Shown: positions 34,313 through 46,790 of the stretch, one piece after another
Numbering within the stretch: position 1 is the stretch's first letter
Layout: each line of letters starts with the position of its first letter
Origin: Tetracladium setigerum
Lineage: Eukaryota > Ascomycota > Leotiomycetes > Helotiales
DNA length: 64,000 bases
NCBI GenBank assembly: GCA_031472005.1
Contig: PZJY01000005.1
Coordinates: 62,001 to 126,000, forward strand
Reading direction: 5' to 3'
The notes under the pieces: generated by a model
Database searches by the model: none
What the model saw: only the letters and a program-made list of their open reading frames with translations
Told to the model about the DNA's origin: nothing
Program-made: the position numbers and the translations under genes

Positions 34313-35658
34313 ATGGCTTCCTCAGCCTCTCATGTTGCAATTATTGGTGCTGGACTATCAGTAAGAATCTTCGTTCATTATTTTGTTTTTCCTAGACACT
34401 AACATGGTCATAGGGTCTAAGTCTTGGGCTTGTTCTGCACTCACAATCCATTCCTTGCACAATTTATGAGTCCCGAGATGCTTCCTACAACCAAGGTGGA
34501 GGCATCATGCTATCTCCAAACGCACTACGTATCTTGGACACTCTCGGTGTCTACTCACGGATCGTAGAAAAAGGTTTCAGCTTCGAAAGTCTCTCGTTTA
34601 TGGGCGGAAGTGGCACACTAGAAGGAGAATACTTCTTTGGCGACCAACAACGCTATGGATATAAAGCTCTTCGAGTATACCGCCACATAATACTCCAGGA
34701 GATGATTTCCCTCATTAAAGAACGCAATATTCCCATCTTCTTCAACACAAAAGTCACTTCAGTCCTCTCCGAAACCGATGAACGAGTTACATTCCAACTT
34801 CAAGACGGGTCCACAAAAAGCGTTGCACTTCTCATAGGCGCCGATGGGATACATTCTAAAATCCGCCGTTACATCGATCCTGCTGCAGCTCCCGTCTATA
34901 GTGGTATCCTGGCCCTTACATCTTCAGTCAAAACATCCACAATACGATTCCCAGAGTACTCAGTTGACAGAGTACATACTAAATTCCCGCTCCCGGCAAC
35001 CATATCTGCGGCACCAGGTGCTTTCGTGATTGCTCCCCAAGATTTGCATGGCGATGAATCACTGGTCGGCACCCAGCGCGCCTTCGCTGAACGTGACCGC
35101 TTAGGTTGGGAGACACTTCGCTCCGAGCCAGAGCTGCTTCTCAGTTTGTTAAAACAGGATATTCAAGACTGGCCCGATCTTGTACAATCTGCGATGCAGC
35201 AAGTTGAAGTAGGCAAGGTCTCTGCGTGGCCATTTTACACTTTGCCTCGTTTGGAGAAATGGGCTTCGGTGGGGAAGAAAGTCATTGTGATTGGGGATGC
35301 GGCACATGCAATTCCGCCGACCACAGGACAGGGTGTTAATCAAGCATTTGAAGATGCATATACGCTTGGCTTATTACTTGCAAAGATAAAGATAGAGGGT
35401 GGAGAGGGGGCGATGTTGAGTACAGCGTTGGCATGGTGGCAAGGATGGAGACAGGAGAGGATTGATAGAATTTTGGAGTTGACAAGAATGATGAACAACA
35501 AGCGGTTACCAGAGGCCGAGCAAGCAAAGCTCGAGACAGCAGATGTGTGGGAGGAACGACAAGAGGGTGCAAAGGGGGAAATGGACTGGCTTTTTGGGGT
35601 TGATATGAATGAAGAGGTTGAGAAGTGGGCACAGAGTCAAGAGGTGAGAAGTGACTAA
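34313..35658 (+). CDS. FAD-dependent aromatic-hydroxylase-type monooxygenase
   Basis: Exons 34313-34360 and 34414-35658 (intron GTAAGA…CATAG, phase 0) encode 430 residues. The dinucleotide-binding GxGxxG is split by the intron (IIGAGLS|GLSLG, residues 10-21). The DG motif GADGIHSKIRR (about 158) and the second FAD motif VIGDAAHAIPPTTGQGVNQAFEDA-type segment are intact, with Asp and the conserved Pro-Pro present. These three motifs define group A flavoprotein monooxygenases (salicylate hydroxylase-like), which use NAD(P)H and O2. No signal or membrane anchor is seen, so it is cytosolic. Substrate not predictable. Its promoter is shared with the Rossmann-fold reductase. Confidence 0.95.
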
Positions 35659-35942
35659 TGTTGCAAAGTGGTGGAAGTCTGCTCTTTTCCTTCTATCGTT
35701 TCTTAATTTATTCAATCATTAATTTGGTCTGCATTTCGAAATCCACATGGCCTCAACATCGTTTTTTCTCAGATAAAACCACCCTTCTCCAACTTCTACC
35801 AAGTCCACCTGGCTCCAATAACTCATACACCCTAATCAGCTCTTGCGCTTCCGCAATATCCCTAACTCCTACAATGTAGCGCTTACACGCCTAAAGCTCC
35901 AATGTTTATATTTTGCGGCGTGTTGACTGATAGATGAATATT

Positions 35943-37202
35943 TCAACTTTCCACTGACACCAGTTCTCTCTCGGATCTGCTACCCGAGCTGAATAGTCGT
36001 GACCAAACCTTCGGAATGAATCTTTTGAGGAAAGGCTTCAATGTTGGTAGGCAGGCACAAATGAAACCCGCCCACGATTCGATCGTGCTGTACAGTACTT
36101 CAGTAATTGATTGATACTCAAATTGTGAAATGAAACAGAATCCCATACCTCCATAATACGCTTTTTCCCCATGCATAAGTTGCATCAACCTCCTTTCTTG
36201 CTCCGATTGTCACGACCAAGCGAAATATACTAACACCGATGACACTTTTATGCACGTTAGTTAACTATTTGTTGGATGAATGACCGCCAAAAGGAGTACA
36301 AATATATCAGCAACTTACAAACCACCAGCCATCAGCACCACACCAATTGCACTCTTGCGACCAAAAGACATTTTGCTTGGGTATAATAACCAGAATGGTA
36401 ATAATAGTATAACGAGATCTGTCATAACATTCATAGCTGCGCAAACAATGAAAACGATAAAAATCTGATTGCACTTGGTTGTGTTGGTACAGACCAGGAC
36501 AAACGATCCGATGGTATTTACAAAACTGTAGGCAAAAACAATAAATATGACGAAGGCGGTAAAACTTCGAAAGGCGAGACTCAAGGTGAAGCGGAGATAG
36601 AAAACAAGAATGGAGGCTTTGACGAAGAATGTTGTCAGATTATAGAGAGGTACCCCGCTCCACCTCCCGATCTTCATTGTTGTTGATATTAGAGATAAGC
36701 TCTCAGATTGCATATCTAGGAGTAATCATACCTTGAGAAGGAGGATTATGTTATCCGGGGTCATGTTGATGAGATGATCTCCACCTCCAAGTCGAGCCTC
36801 TATCGATCCCCACGCGGTCAGTCGAGTATCCTTGTCTTGGAAAACTTTAAATGAGAGTGACATACCAATACAAGTGATAACTGATTGTAAGATGCCAAAT
36901 AACTACAAGATAGTTAGCTCTAACCCATTGACCGAAGCAGTTCAACGGTTGATGCTTACCAGAGCGATGGCCGCCAAAGCTAGTACTTGGTCAGCAGCTT
37001 CACGGTTCGAGGGAAGAAGAGAAGAGGAAAGTTTCATACTGTCATCTGGAAACCATCGTTTCACAACTGATTTCGCTGTCCAAAATCGAGCAAGTGCAAT
37101 GGGCATAACAAAAATTGGAAATATTAAAGCTGTCCAGAACAAGGTACCACTGTACCCGCCAGTATGCGACCAGTTTATTGGTACTGGATGTATGGCCTCC
37201 AT
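35943..37202 (-). CDS. seven-helix PTH11-like receptor (fungal rhodopsin-like domain)
   Basis: Seven exons (complement of 35943-36087, 36149-36244, 36319-36671, 36732-36799, 36866-36902, 36960-36979, 37040-37202) give 293 residues in phase, including a 20-nt microexon. Hydrophobic helices are spread over the length. The typical signature near the end, WSTIESWAGFICACLP followed by TLKPFLKRF, is present, as is KASILVFYLRF in the middle. These features define the fungal PTH11-like/rhodopsin family of plasma-membrane proteins; no CFEM domain is seen. The C-terminal tail is short. Surface sensing is known for a few family members; no ligand can be inferred. Confidence 0.85.
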
Positions 37203-38683
37203 TTCTGAACGTCTAAAAGACAGCAGAAGGTTTGCTGGCCTGGACCCAAACTGGACATCTCATGGAGAAAGTTCATGAATCGTAATGGGTTTGACAGTAA
37301 TCTCCTGTGGTACTTTTCTGCAGCGTCGTTTCTCCGGCCAGCCTGCTCGAACATTGACTTTGGATTCAAGGTCGCGGCTATCGCCTGAAAAGGAATAATG
37401 GTGTTGTCTCACAACGCCTTGTCACATGGGGTTGGAGGAGGTGGGAACAAGGTTATATACATATCGATGGTGGCGCTCCCCAAGAATGACAACCAGAAGT
37501 AAAAATATGCGTACTTCGAAGCACATTATTGATGTGGCGTCTTTGAACCGTTCCTCTGGTCTTTTTTGCTGTTGCAGGTCAAACACCACTGGCTTAAACC
37601 CAAACCACTCTCAGGATAGGAGGGGGAAGTATGATTGGCCCTTTCACTACTGAGTAACCGAAAGCTCCTCCCTGCCGCACCTTCGGACTGGAGCCGCGAG
37701 ACACGGGATTATCGTAAATAAAAATTGATTCTCCTTCCCACTCTTGGATAGATCTTCTTGGAGGTTTCCGAATTCTGTTTCGAGGTGATGACATAATTAT
37801 AGTCTCTTTTGTCTTTTCTCTGCAATATTTGATCAAACGCAGAAATTAGCTTTCGGTATTTCAAAGAAAGAATCAACTATATCTTTCCAACTCTAGGGTA
37901 CCAAAATGCTACAGCAAAGAGCATTCCCGTTCAGATGGCAACATAACAATTAAGGTTTGTTGAGGGATAGAAGTCCGTGCAGCCACGTTGACATTCCCTG
38001 TAGGTCTTTTATTATGCACGCCACAACTGCCACAAGGTTGTTGACGATCGCCGTATAGTGGGAAGGCCAAAGAACTCGACTTGGACCTCTTTATGAATTT
38101 TAGAGATAGTGCAAGCCTAGTAGTACCGTTGTGGTAGAGGAAGTCTGTTACGATAAAAAAGAGACCCTGTGTATATTGAATGGAAGGCGACGATAGGAAT
38201 ATCATTTTTTTAGTGCGTTTAGAATGTTCGGAAGTGGCTACTGAATATACCCTATACAAAATAATGAGAGGTATTGCATTGCGTACATATTTAATAATTA
38301 TTAAATTCAACATGCCAGTTAAATTTTCCAGCACGTAAAGTTTTCCGCCACGTAAAGATAAACGTTACAAGTTCTATCGCATCCTAGACGCCGTGGGGGA
38401 CAGCCCAAGCTGAAGCATGCTTTGAACTTAATGCTTCCTCCTTATCATTTGAGTGGATGGAGTATGACGCTCTGACGTTATGGTTGAAGTCTAACCGTAC
38501 CTTTGTGCGGGCCAGGGAACCAGCTCCGACGCTTAGATCGGGATTGCAGACTCCTCTTCTCCTCTTCTCTCCTCATTTACATACGACAAACTGCTGGGAT
38601 TTATTACTAATTAACGACGACTATTCATTGAAATGCAAGGAACAGGATATACCGGGATATACTAGGAGGGACGTTGACCTCAA
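37203..38683. other. intergenic between two divergent receptor genes; one weak small ORF
   Basis: No confident gene. A minus-strand 66-codon ATG frame at 37594-37794 (MSSPRNRIRKPPRRSIQEW…) is protein-like and basic but lacks a domain. AT-rich between 37900 and 38350. Confidence 0.35.
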
Positions 38684-39894
38684 ATGTCCTCCAACGTGAG
38701 CTACCCTGGTGGGATCCCGCCGCCGCCCGGGGTTATACCAGACCTCAAGCATCCCGATGGTAGCAGGCAGCAATTGGCCCTTGGCATCGCCATCACTTGC
38801 ATCGGGCTGGTATCCCTGTTCTTCTTCACACGAGTTTACGTTAGGCTTCGCATCACGCGAACGATACTGGCGGAAGACGGTATGCACGACGCTGATCACA
38901 CAATTTGTATGTGTTTGGATCTCGCTAACCTTGGGAACATTCAGTATCGTCTGCTATCGCTTGGGTAAACCCATTCATCAAGCAGCCCCGGAGAATCTAA
39001 CAGCTTACAAAACGTTTTATAGGTTTTACTTGCGGCGATTGGCATGTGCATGATCATTAGTAGGTTTACCATTTTGAAGCCCTTCAGGTCCATGCTTACA
39101 TTCCTGCCAGTGATCCATTACGGTTTGGGTCTGCATGCCTGGGACGTTTCGCCCGAGTCTTTATCACACTTCTTACAGGTGGGTTTCCATCTGCTCTATT
39201 ACACGTCGTCATCAGTCCTATTATCCCGGCTTACTAACCCTTAAAGTGGCTTTATATCGCCTCTACTATCTACTGCCCGGCTGCATTCTTCACCAAACTC
39301 TCCCTACTACTACTTATCGCCCGCATATTTGCTGTTCGGAGAGGTGTCTCCACAGCCATTTATATCTTCATTGGTACCCTACTTGTCGCCTATACCGTTA
39401 TCGAGGTGTTCAAAATCATCATTTGCATACCTATACAGGCATTCTGGGACCCAAGCGTCCATGGGAAATGCTTTAATCAGCCAACCTTTTTTGTTGCGGA
39501 CACCTCGATTGCCATCTTTACTGATATAGTGATATTGTTGGCGCCGATACCTTTGACCTGGTCGATGCGATTGCCCTTCAAGAAGAAGATTCAGATCGTA
39601 TCGATAATCGGTATCGGCGGTATTGCCGTTGGAATTACGATATGGCGGGTCGTTCTCGTTGTTGCGTATCTGCACGCTGAGGATACCACTTGGTGGGTTG
39701 CCTTGCTTATTTCCACCTCGTAAGTTACGGTTCTGCGACTGCATAAGTCTGGAGGGACTAACACGGTGATTAGAATGCTAGAGTTGACGATTGGGCTGAC
39801 ATGCTCATGCATCCCAGCCGTTAACATCCTGATCGAGAAACGAATGTATCCTAGGTCATACAACAGCTCAGGTCGCGCGCCTATAACCAGCTGA
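38684..39894 (+). CDS. seven-helix PTH11-like receptor, second copy
   Basis: Exons 38684-38879, 38945-38964, 39023-39059, 39111-39178, 39247-39719 and 39774-39894 give 304 residues, including a 20-nt and a 37-nt microexon; all phases fit. The N-terminus is Pro-rich and polar (PPPPGVIPDL), then come helices, a central FFTKLSLLLLIAR stretch, Cys-containing loops (CFNQPTFFVAD) and the end motif ELTIGLTCSCIPAVN. Exon sizes 20, 37 and 68 are shared with the other receptor gene at 35943-37202, which supports common ancestry. It lacks the long cytoplasmic tail of most PTH11-like proteins, so the 3' end may be truncated or the model may miss a last exon. Confidence 0.8.
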
Positions 39895-41202
39895 TTAGCC
39901 GTAAATACGACGGAACCAAAATATGGCGTTCAGAAAGGACCAAAAGCCTTATTATTTTTTTGTCTCTCGGAACGAGCGATATCGACATTGTCAGGTTACA
40001 TAACCTTGAACTCGATGGGGTATCTAACTCGCGGGCCGCTCGCAGTTGTGGTAAGAGCGAATTTGTGCTAGAAGTTGTGATTGCGACATTAGCTACTTCT
40101 GGGAGCTCTTTAGAGGAGAGACAATTTCTAATATTTTGCTAGACTATTGGGCCAACCCGTGGCTTGCAGAAGTTGGTGGCAGGTTTTATTTCAAGAGACC
40201 GCGCAGGTTGTCGCACAGACTTGTTCTTAGAAATGTTTATTTTCATTGAGCTAGGACTCGCTTGGACCTGTTTCTTAATTAAATGTAAACCGGCTGCAAC
40301 AGACAATCCTATGCTTTACAATTATCCTGTGAATAAAAATTTCCTCATGCGCTGAGGTTTTGAGTTGCGATGGAGTTGTCCGAAGGTCAAGTAGCCAGCT
40401 AACTTTGGAGGGGATAGGTCTTCATGAGCCACATTACTTGTTGTCCGTCTGGAGCTATACTCTATCTGACCTAGTGCTTATTCGCGTCTAGGGTTAGGGC
40501 TAGGAAGATTTCATTTTGCCTAACTAAGCTATCGAAAAAGATAATAAAAATCAAATAACAGAGCGAAAAATCTGATAAAAATAGACAAAGTTAAGTGATA
40601 GCTAGTAGCGAAACTAATTATTAGATTTAGAACAACGAGGAAACGAACTTCACTCTAGATGGACGATTTCTCGAAACAGGAGACAAACTTTAGTATACCT
40701 TTCAATCCACCTAATCTCATAGCCTATTTCCCATCGTTTTGTCAGATTCTTGTTGAATTCTCTGATGTCTGATGAACATGGATAGATTTTCCTCTCGCTG
40801 TAACATCGAATTTCAATTCAAAACACTAGTCACCAGCCTATTATATGTCCTTAATGATACAGGCGTGCGAAATTATCTTTTCAAGGCAAAGAAATTTATG
40901 CAGATCCCCAACATCAGGTTATCGAGCTTTAGCTGCCAGTCTTTCTTCTTGACTCCGACTGACCTCTCAATCACTGTGGCAGGACCCACCGACGTAGAGA
41001 CAATAGTGATAATTTGGGACGCATATATCTTCAACAATTCTCTCAACACAGCTATCTAGTAGCGGCGGATGTATTCAATATATTTGGCATTGCGAAAGGT
41101 TACTTTCATATTCTAAGCCACAAGATTTTGATGCATCTTTTACTTCTTAAGCCAAGCACTGGAACGATTACTAAGTTCCCTCTCTGCTGAACGTCTACAA
41201 TG
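39895..41202. other. AT-rich gene-free stretch
   Basis: No splice-consistent coding region. AT-rich with scattered stops in all frames and some short open frames (for example 40772-41059). It may be old decayed sequence; no mobile-element motif was recognised. Confidence 0.4.
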
Positions 41203-42246
41203 CTATACACAGGACAGAATGGGCTTGAGCTTATCCAGAACCACCTTTTGACGCGCAGCATCTACAGTTGTCTTGTCATTGGCATCTCCAACGCTGATGC
41301 TTGCCCAACACAGGTTTCTCAAAATAATATCAGTCTCAGTAGGAAGTCGATCAGTACCGCACCAAAATGTGTCTTTGGCGCTGAAAATTCCCCAGTTGAT
41401 CCGTGTGAGAACAAACTTGAATTGATTTGCGTTATTGCAATGCGTTGAAGTAACCTTGGGAAAATTGACGTTCAGCCAGACATCGGTGGGAAGATAAGGG
41501 GCACCAGATCTCAGAATAGTGGTCGTAATGTTGAGAGCGAGGTCGGCATAAATCTTGCTATGCAATGGTGTTGGTTGGTTCCAGGCTGTTGGGTCGCCAG
41601 TCCAACCACTGAATGCAATGCCGGGAATCTTTGCAGTCTTCGAGGCGTAAACGGCAGCACCCACGGTGCCAGAGAATGGGACTTGGATTCCGATATTGGA
41701 ACCAACGTTTGGTCCAGTGAGTGCGAGTTCAGGTTTCAGGCCATTCCAAAGCTTTGGCGCTGTGGTGTCGATTCCAAACTTGATACTCGTTACTACCCCA
41801 CCGCTTTGGTTAGCTTATATTTAAAGGTCGTTTCTACACTACAAATATAGACGGGCCCCTTCTTTTCTTTTTGAGTGGAAATAATCGCACATACCTGGGA
41901 AAGAGTTTACGTAGTTCAGGCGTGGGTCTGTCACATTGGCACCCGTTGGAGGGCTGTTTGGAGGACACGACTGATGGATGCAGCCATCCGAATCAACCTG
42001 TGTGGGCGGCTCGTCCGATGATCCTTTCTCTGTCAGTATATCTCTCACGGCCGCTTTGAGTCAAGACTTACCAGTTCCTGACTTCTGCTCGGCAGGGCCT
42101 GAGAGAATGACATTATGACCGGCCGCATTCAATGTATTGAACAGAGTTCGAAGATTGATTTCAGCCCACCCATCATCATTAGACTGTACTATACGAACGG
42201 CTTGGGTGAAAGGCACCGCAACGGCAAGAAGGAGCCAGGACCGCAT
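41203..42246 (-). CDS. secreted SurE-like 5'/3'-nucleotidase (acid phosphatase)
   Basis: Three exons (complement of 41203-41792, 41895-42023, 42072-42246) encode 297 residues; introns of 48 and 102 nt keep phase. A signal peptide (MRSWLLLAVAVPFTQA) precedes the SurE core VRIVQSNDDGWAE, with the metal-binding NDDG at residues 23-26. Further SurE features are GHNVILSGPAEQKSGTG and LTGPNVGSNIG (metal/phosphate loop), then GTVGAAVYA. The family hydrolyses nucleoside monophosphates with a divalent metal. The fungal branch is exported, unlike the bacterial protein. Start chosen at the Met that begins the signal peptide. A TATAAAT box lies about 125 nt upstream (42371-42377). Confidence 0.93.
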
Positions 42247-42370
42247 TGTGGAATGGTCGTTGTTTTCGGAGACCAAGAACTGGCAGCTTTTGATAAACTC
42301 CCACAGTATAGTCTTCGAATTGAGATTGCAACGACGGTGAACTCCTGAAGATCAAGGGGCAAGACGAAGG

Positions 42371-42377
42371 ATTTATA
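42371..42377 (-). promoter_or_regulatory. TATA box of the SurE-like gene
   Basis: TATAAAT on the minus strand, about 125 nt upstream of the ATG at 42246. Confidence 0.45.
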
Positions 42378-42919
42378 TCACTCCCCAAGATGATCGGCTT
42401 CCCCTCCCATCCTATTAAGGCCCAAAACTCAAAAGCACTTGCGGACACGAAAACCGTAGTGTTGTTACGAGGTTTGGTTGAACGTGCATGTTGTCGTGAT
42501 GTGATTGACTGACCAGACGCCGTGATAGATTGAGGGATGCTGGAAGAGGCAACTCAGTTCCGAAGCTGAGGTTTTAGTGGCTTGGCAGGAGTGCGACCGT
42601 CCCTCGGGAAATCCCCGCACACATGCAAGTTTGAGATGTCAGCTATGAGTTGACCTTCGAGGCTTGAAGCTCTTCGATGGGAGGTCATTATTATCTGGAA
42701 GGTTATTTAGTGGTGGTGAAATTGATTACACACGGATAGTACGCTCATTCTGGAACAACCATGGCAGCCTAGGTACTGTACTGTACTGTAACTACTGTTC
42801 TGTGGAGAGATCCCCTGCAAAATATTGACCAACGGTTGCCAATACACCTCTAATGGTTCAAATAAAAGCCAAAAACGACAAGTCATAGAGATTGGAGGCT
42901 GAAAGATTTGCGTTACAGC
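42378..42919. other. intergenic, divergent promoter region
   Basis: Between the SurE-like gene and the small gene at 42920. A short ACTGTACTGTACTGTAACTACTG run occurs near 42778-42800; nothing else recognised. Confidence 0.35.
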
Positions 42920-43218
42920 ATGTGGATGTTCAATTCAATACGAGATAATACGATATTCTCGACGTGTATCCTTCGCAGACAGCTGCACACAAGCAAGCCA
43001 CATCACCACAAGACAGGACTCAGCACACTCAAGCGCGGTGTTACCGGTAAGCCTCCCAAAACAAGCGCTGCCCTATTACACACTTACCTATTTCACATAA
43101 TGTCTCAATTAAATTCTCCATCTTCTCATTGTTTCCTCCAGGTGACGGAGTCTTTGGTACGAGCCTCCAAAATGTCGTCTGGGTCTACGGGAATCTGGAG
43201 GCACTTCGAGCTCTCTAG
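42920..43218 (+). CDS. very small two-exon protein, unknown function
   Basis: Exon 1 (42920-43046) and exon 2 (43142-43218) join in phase through a 95-nt intron (GTAAGC…CTCCAG), giving 67 residues. The N-terminal half is basic, with few acidic residues (LRRQLHTSKPHHHKTG), resembling a mitochondrial targeting region. The C-terminal part GDGVFGTSLQNVVWVYGNL reads as real protein and is open only in this frame. No family was recognised. The in-phase join is the main support; a chance match cannot be excluded. Confidence 0.45.
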
Positions 43219-43634
43219 CAGACACGAAAACCGAAGCTAGTGGGCAGTCATAATAAAACATGCAAGTGACATTGAACATTTTGATAATTTAGTATGTTGG
43301 GTTGTTGCGTCGGATTTAGCTGAGTAAAGTCGAGCTGATAAAGACCATAAGGTGAATTGAGTGGGAGATTTAATGTCAAATTCATCTCATATACATGGAT
43401 GTACCTTAAAAATAAACTAGAGGTGGCTTTCTCGATTCTTGCCTCCACTTGATGTAAAATTTCTAAACAGTTGTAAATTCCGACAACATTTACATTTGCC
43501 GAAGATGCCCCGGATGGGAATTGCTGACATACTTGGCGGCATTATTGCGGCGGTCTGATTGAAAATACTTCGTCAACTCAAATGCAGTGCGTGCGACTGT
43601 ACACCAAACTAAAATCAACTGAAAGCCCCATAGA
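43219..43634. other. intergenic, no gene seen
   Basis: Promoter region of the next regulator gene. A pyrimidine/purine mix without recognisable sites. Confidence 0.4.
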
Positions 43635-45783
43635 ATGACTACAGAAGAAAAGAAGGGCGGGCGAGCAGTGACGGCCTGCTCCGAATGTCAACGTCGAAAG
43701 CAAAAGGTAAGTCATATTCATATCGTCTCCCAGCAATTCGGTCACTAATCAAACAGTGTAACCGCAATTGGCCTTGTAACCACTGTCAACTACGGAATTC
43801 TTCCCATTTGTGTCATTTCCGCAAAGTATCGTCAAAGCCGAATCTCATCGGAAGTGGTCCAAATGATACAAGCAAGTCTAAAACTCTGTCAGAATCCCGC
43901 GGAATCTGTGGTGCTCCGCTAATCGATCAGATTGCCAACGAAGCGAAGAAGACATGCTGGAACTGAGAATTTCTCTGATGACACATTCCATGAAGAGACT
44001 GATGTCGGTCAATCATTAAATAATCTTGGATATGCAGAGTGTGATTATTTCCGAGTGATTGATGCTGTCGTAGGACCCCTCTCCTTATCTTTGATGCAAT
44101 TAACCTCCCAGGTCGTTGGAAATTCAGCCAGTCTACCACTAAAATTGCCGGAAGAGATTAACAGAGCCCTTAGAGCTATTCCGGCACGGCCATACACGGA
44201 CGATCTTGTTCATAACTTTTTTGAGCATGTAAACTATCACTACAACATCCTCCATCACACCTCGTTCCTCAAGACATACGCGGAATGGTGGTCTGGGAAG
44301 CGCCAACTTCAATCACTAAACATTCAAACAATAGTTTTTACTTGTCTGTATGTTCTTTTAAGGCCTTCATCATATCCCTTTCTGACTTCAGCAGTGTGCT
44401 ACGAATATGCGCAAATTCCATCCAATTCCTCCCCAGTTCTCTCCTGGTTAAGCTGGAATCAGATTTTGGTGAATCTGCTGAAGGATTGAGCATTCACTAC
44501 CAGGAGTCGGCACAAACTCTTAGCAACTACATTTCCCCGGGATCTGGCGGACTTATGCAGGTCCAACAAATGTTTCTTGGGGCAACATGGCAGAAGGCTG
44601 AAGCAGAATTTGTGAGAGCATGGCATTCCGTAGGTGCCGCAGTTAGAGAAGGTCAAGAGATTGGTAGGTTTTCCCGCTTGCCAGATCTTTCTAATTTTCA
44701 CAGGAATACACAAAGATGACCCTACAAACGATCTTAGTGAATTTGAAAGAGAAATGAGAAGGAGAATTTGGTGCGGACTGTATACCTGGGATAGGTAAAT
44801 TCATCATATGGCATCAGAATTGTACTAATGGTTATAGATTCATGTCTGCATTGTTCGACAGGCCATCCATCATTACAGACAACATGCCAATCTCCCTTCC
44901 AAATCTATGCTTTGACCGTTCACCTTCTCACCCCGATATCCCCTCTCCGTTTGTGGCGAAATTGATGGAATACCACCTTTCCTCACTGCTTTCCATTCTC
45001 GCTTCCACGCCAGAGAAGACCATGGATCAAATTCTCCAATCCATAGAAGACTGGATGCATTCACTGCCGTCGGTATTTCAACTTCAACCAGACACGAGCT
45101 GGGATATCGAATACCCACGGCTCGTATTCCAACGTCTGCAGCTTCATTGTGCGGGATACATGACACTTCTCATGCTACTAAAACCATATCTAAAGCCACT
45201 CCCAAAATTTCAAATCGAAAACGAGGATTCGGCACAAGCGACACGACTGCTAAAATATGGTATCGACACAAGTCTCCAGCTCATGAGGAAGTGCAAAGAA
45301 TTCTTTACGCTGTCTTTCCCCGACAGAGTTAAGTATTTTATGGTTGCATTCTGCCCTTTCAACACCGGCGCTGTTCTCTGCTCGGTATTGAAGAACGACA
45401 CAGATCGCTCAATCCCACGACGATTAGATGTCATCGAAGCGATCGGGACATCGTTGTATATTGCCTCGAGCTTGAGAGGTCGTACGAAAATGGGGGAGGC
45501 GACCTTGAGCATTCTGGTCAAACTTGTATCGTATTTGAATCTCCTCCCAGCAGAAGCAAAAATTCTTGACGATGCAAGAGATGGTATTGTTCGAATAGTG
45601 ACGGAAGGCCGTCCAAACAGTCCGTTGCCCATCCCTACTGCCACTGGCCAACCGATGTTGGATGTGGGAATATGGGATGATTCATTTGCAGATCAAGAAT
45701 TGATTTCAGATATGCAACTTGGTGTTTTGGATGGGGTGTGGGATTGGGAAAATCCTCTCTTTGATCCTTTCAGAAGCACTTGA
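43635..45783 (+). CDS. Zn2Cys6 transcription factor with fungal middle homology domain
   Basis: Six exons (43635-43706, 43757-43887, 43931-44347, 44392-44663, 44704-44794, 44838-45783) give 642 residues; introns are 40-50 nt and all phases fit. The zinc cluster is split by intron 1: Cys at 15, 18, 25, 31, 34 and 43 (ACSECQRRKQK|CNRNWPCNHC). The middle homology region contains HHTSFLKTY, REGQEIGIHKDD and REMRRRIWCGLYTWDR, the usual landmarks. The acidic tail ends VWDWENPLFDPF, a likely activation segment. The 43-nt intron after residue 67 is the shortest used in a confident model here and is required to keep frame. Targets unknown. Confidence 0.9.
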
Positions 45784-46429
45784 AGGTATAACAAACAGAA
45801 AGGACTGCAGCCGCTCGCCAAATTATACCACGATTCTCAAGAAGATCTCCAAGTTGTCTCCATTATTTCGGTGCTTGAGGAAGAAAATGAAGGTGGTACT
45901 CCCAAGGAAAAGCTCCCAGGTTCTGCGGCATGTCTACCAACCTTGACGGCTTGCCAATTAGCTAGGTGATGTAGGAACAACGAAAGGATAAAGTCATTCC
46001 TTAACGAATAAGAAGATAAAATAAAATAAGCATGTAGTTATCTAGCAAAGCTAATTAAGTAATCTGTCCATGTTTTATGCTGCCCGTTGGCTGTGAGGAA
46101 AATAGGGATGATTTGGTTCGCGGCGTCCGTACCCGAACGCAAACCAGCCAACCTCCTCAACATTCACACTATCAGAACTACCACCACCCACCAACAATCC
46201 CACACAACAATCCAGCCACGCAAGACATCAAAAATATGTTCAAAACCCGCGACTAATCAACGACTACCAGCTGAACCATCCCAGGAGTGGACAACCAGCC
46301 GACGCATCAGAAGGGGGTACAGCAGTGGCCGATTCTCTCCATTCCCTTCATTAAGACAAGCCTCTGCTGATGTGTCACACTCCACACGACTATAAAATCG
46401 AATGCCATAATGCCGAATCCCTTACAATC
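45784..46429. other. intergenic, no gene seen
   Basis: 3' flank of the regulator gene. Short open frames only. Confidence 0.4.
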
Positions 46430-46790
46430 CTTCACGATGTCTGCCGGCTACCTTTCTCCAGCATGCCACTGGTCATCGTAGACTGCCAGGTGTCACAACA
46501 CGGTACCACCAGTGCCACGATAGTTGGATATAACTTGGGTTTGGATGGAACTCTGCCGATGAAGGAGGGGACGCGTCGATCAGGCCCATAATTCTGGGAG
46601 ACCGTACAATACAGAGCGAGTTGGACGGAATCAACGCCTGGCCTCTGCGCGTTTCGTGACAAACCTGGGGATTGTCTTCTCCTTGTCTTCTTCTACAGCT
46701 GCGTAATGCTCGACTTCCACTACATGTTCCAAGTGGATGATAGCATTGTTGGGAAAGGGGTTCTTGGTTGGATGAGTAGAGCAACCTCTG
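46430..46790 (-). pseudogene. possible decayed coding fragment
   Basis: One minus-strand frame reads as plausible protein (HLEHVVEVEHYAAVEEDKEK, later KPADIVKDCKGFGIMAF after small gaps) but is broken by TGA codons near 46635, 46583 and 46494 and by a TAG. Each TGA is one C-to-T step from CGA. No domain or start was found. Weak evidence, recorded because the decay pattern matches other remnants in this window. Confidence 0.25.

Noticed and set aside
37594..37794. 66-codon ORF between the receptor genes
   Set aside because: Protein-like but short, with no splice partner or domain; mentioned only in the gap entry.
37909..38334. 141-codon minus-strand ORF
   Set aside because: Composition follows the AT-rich background; no motif.
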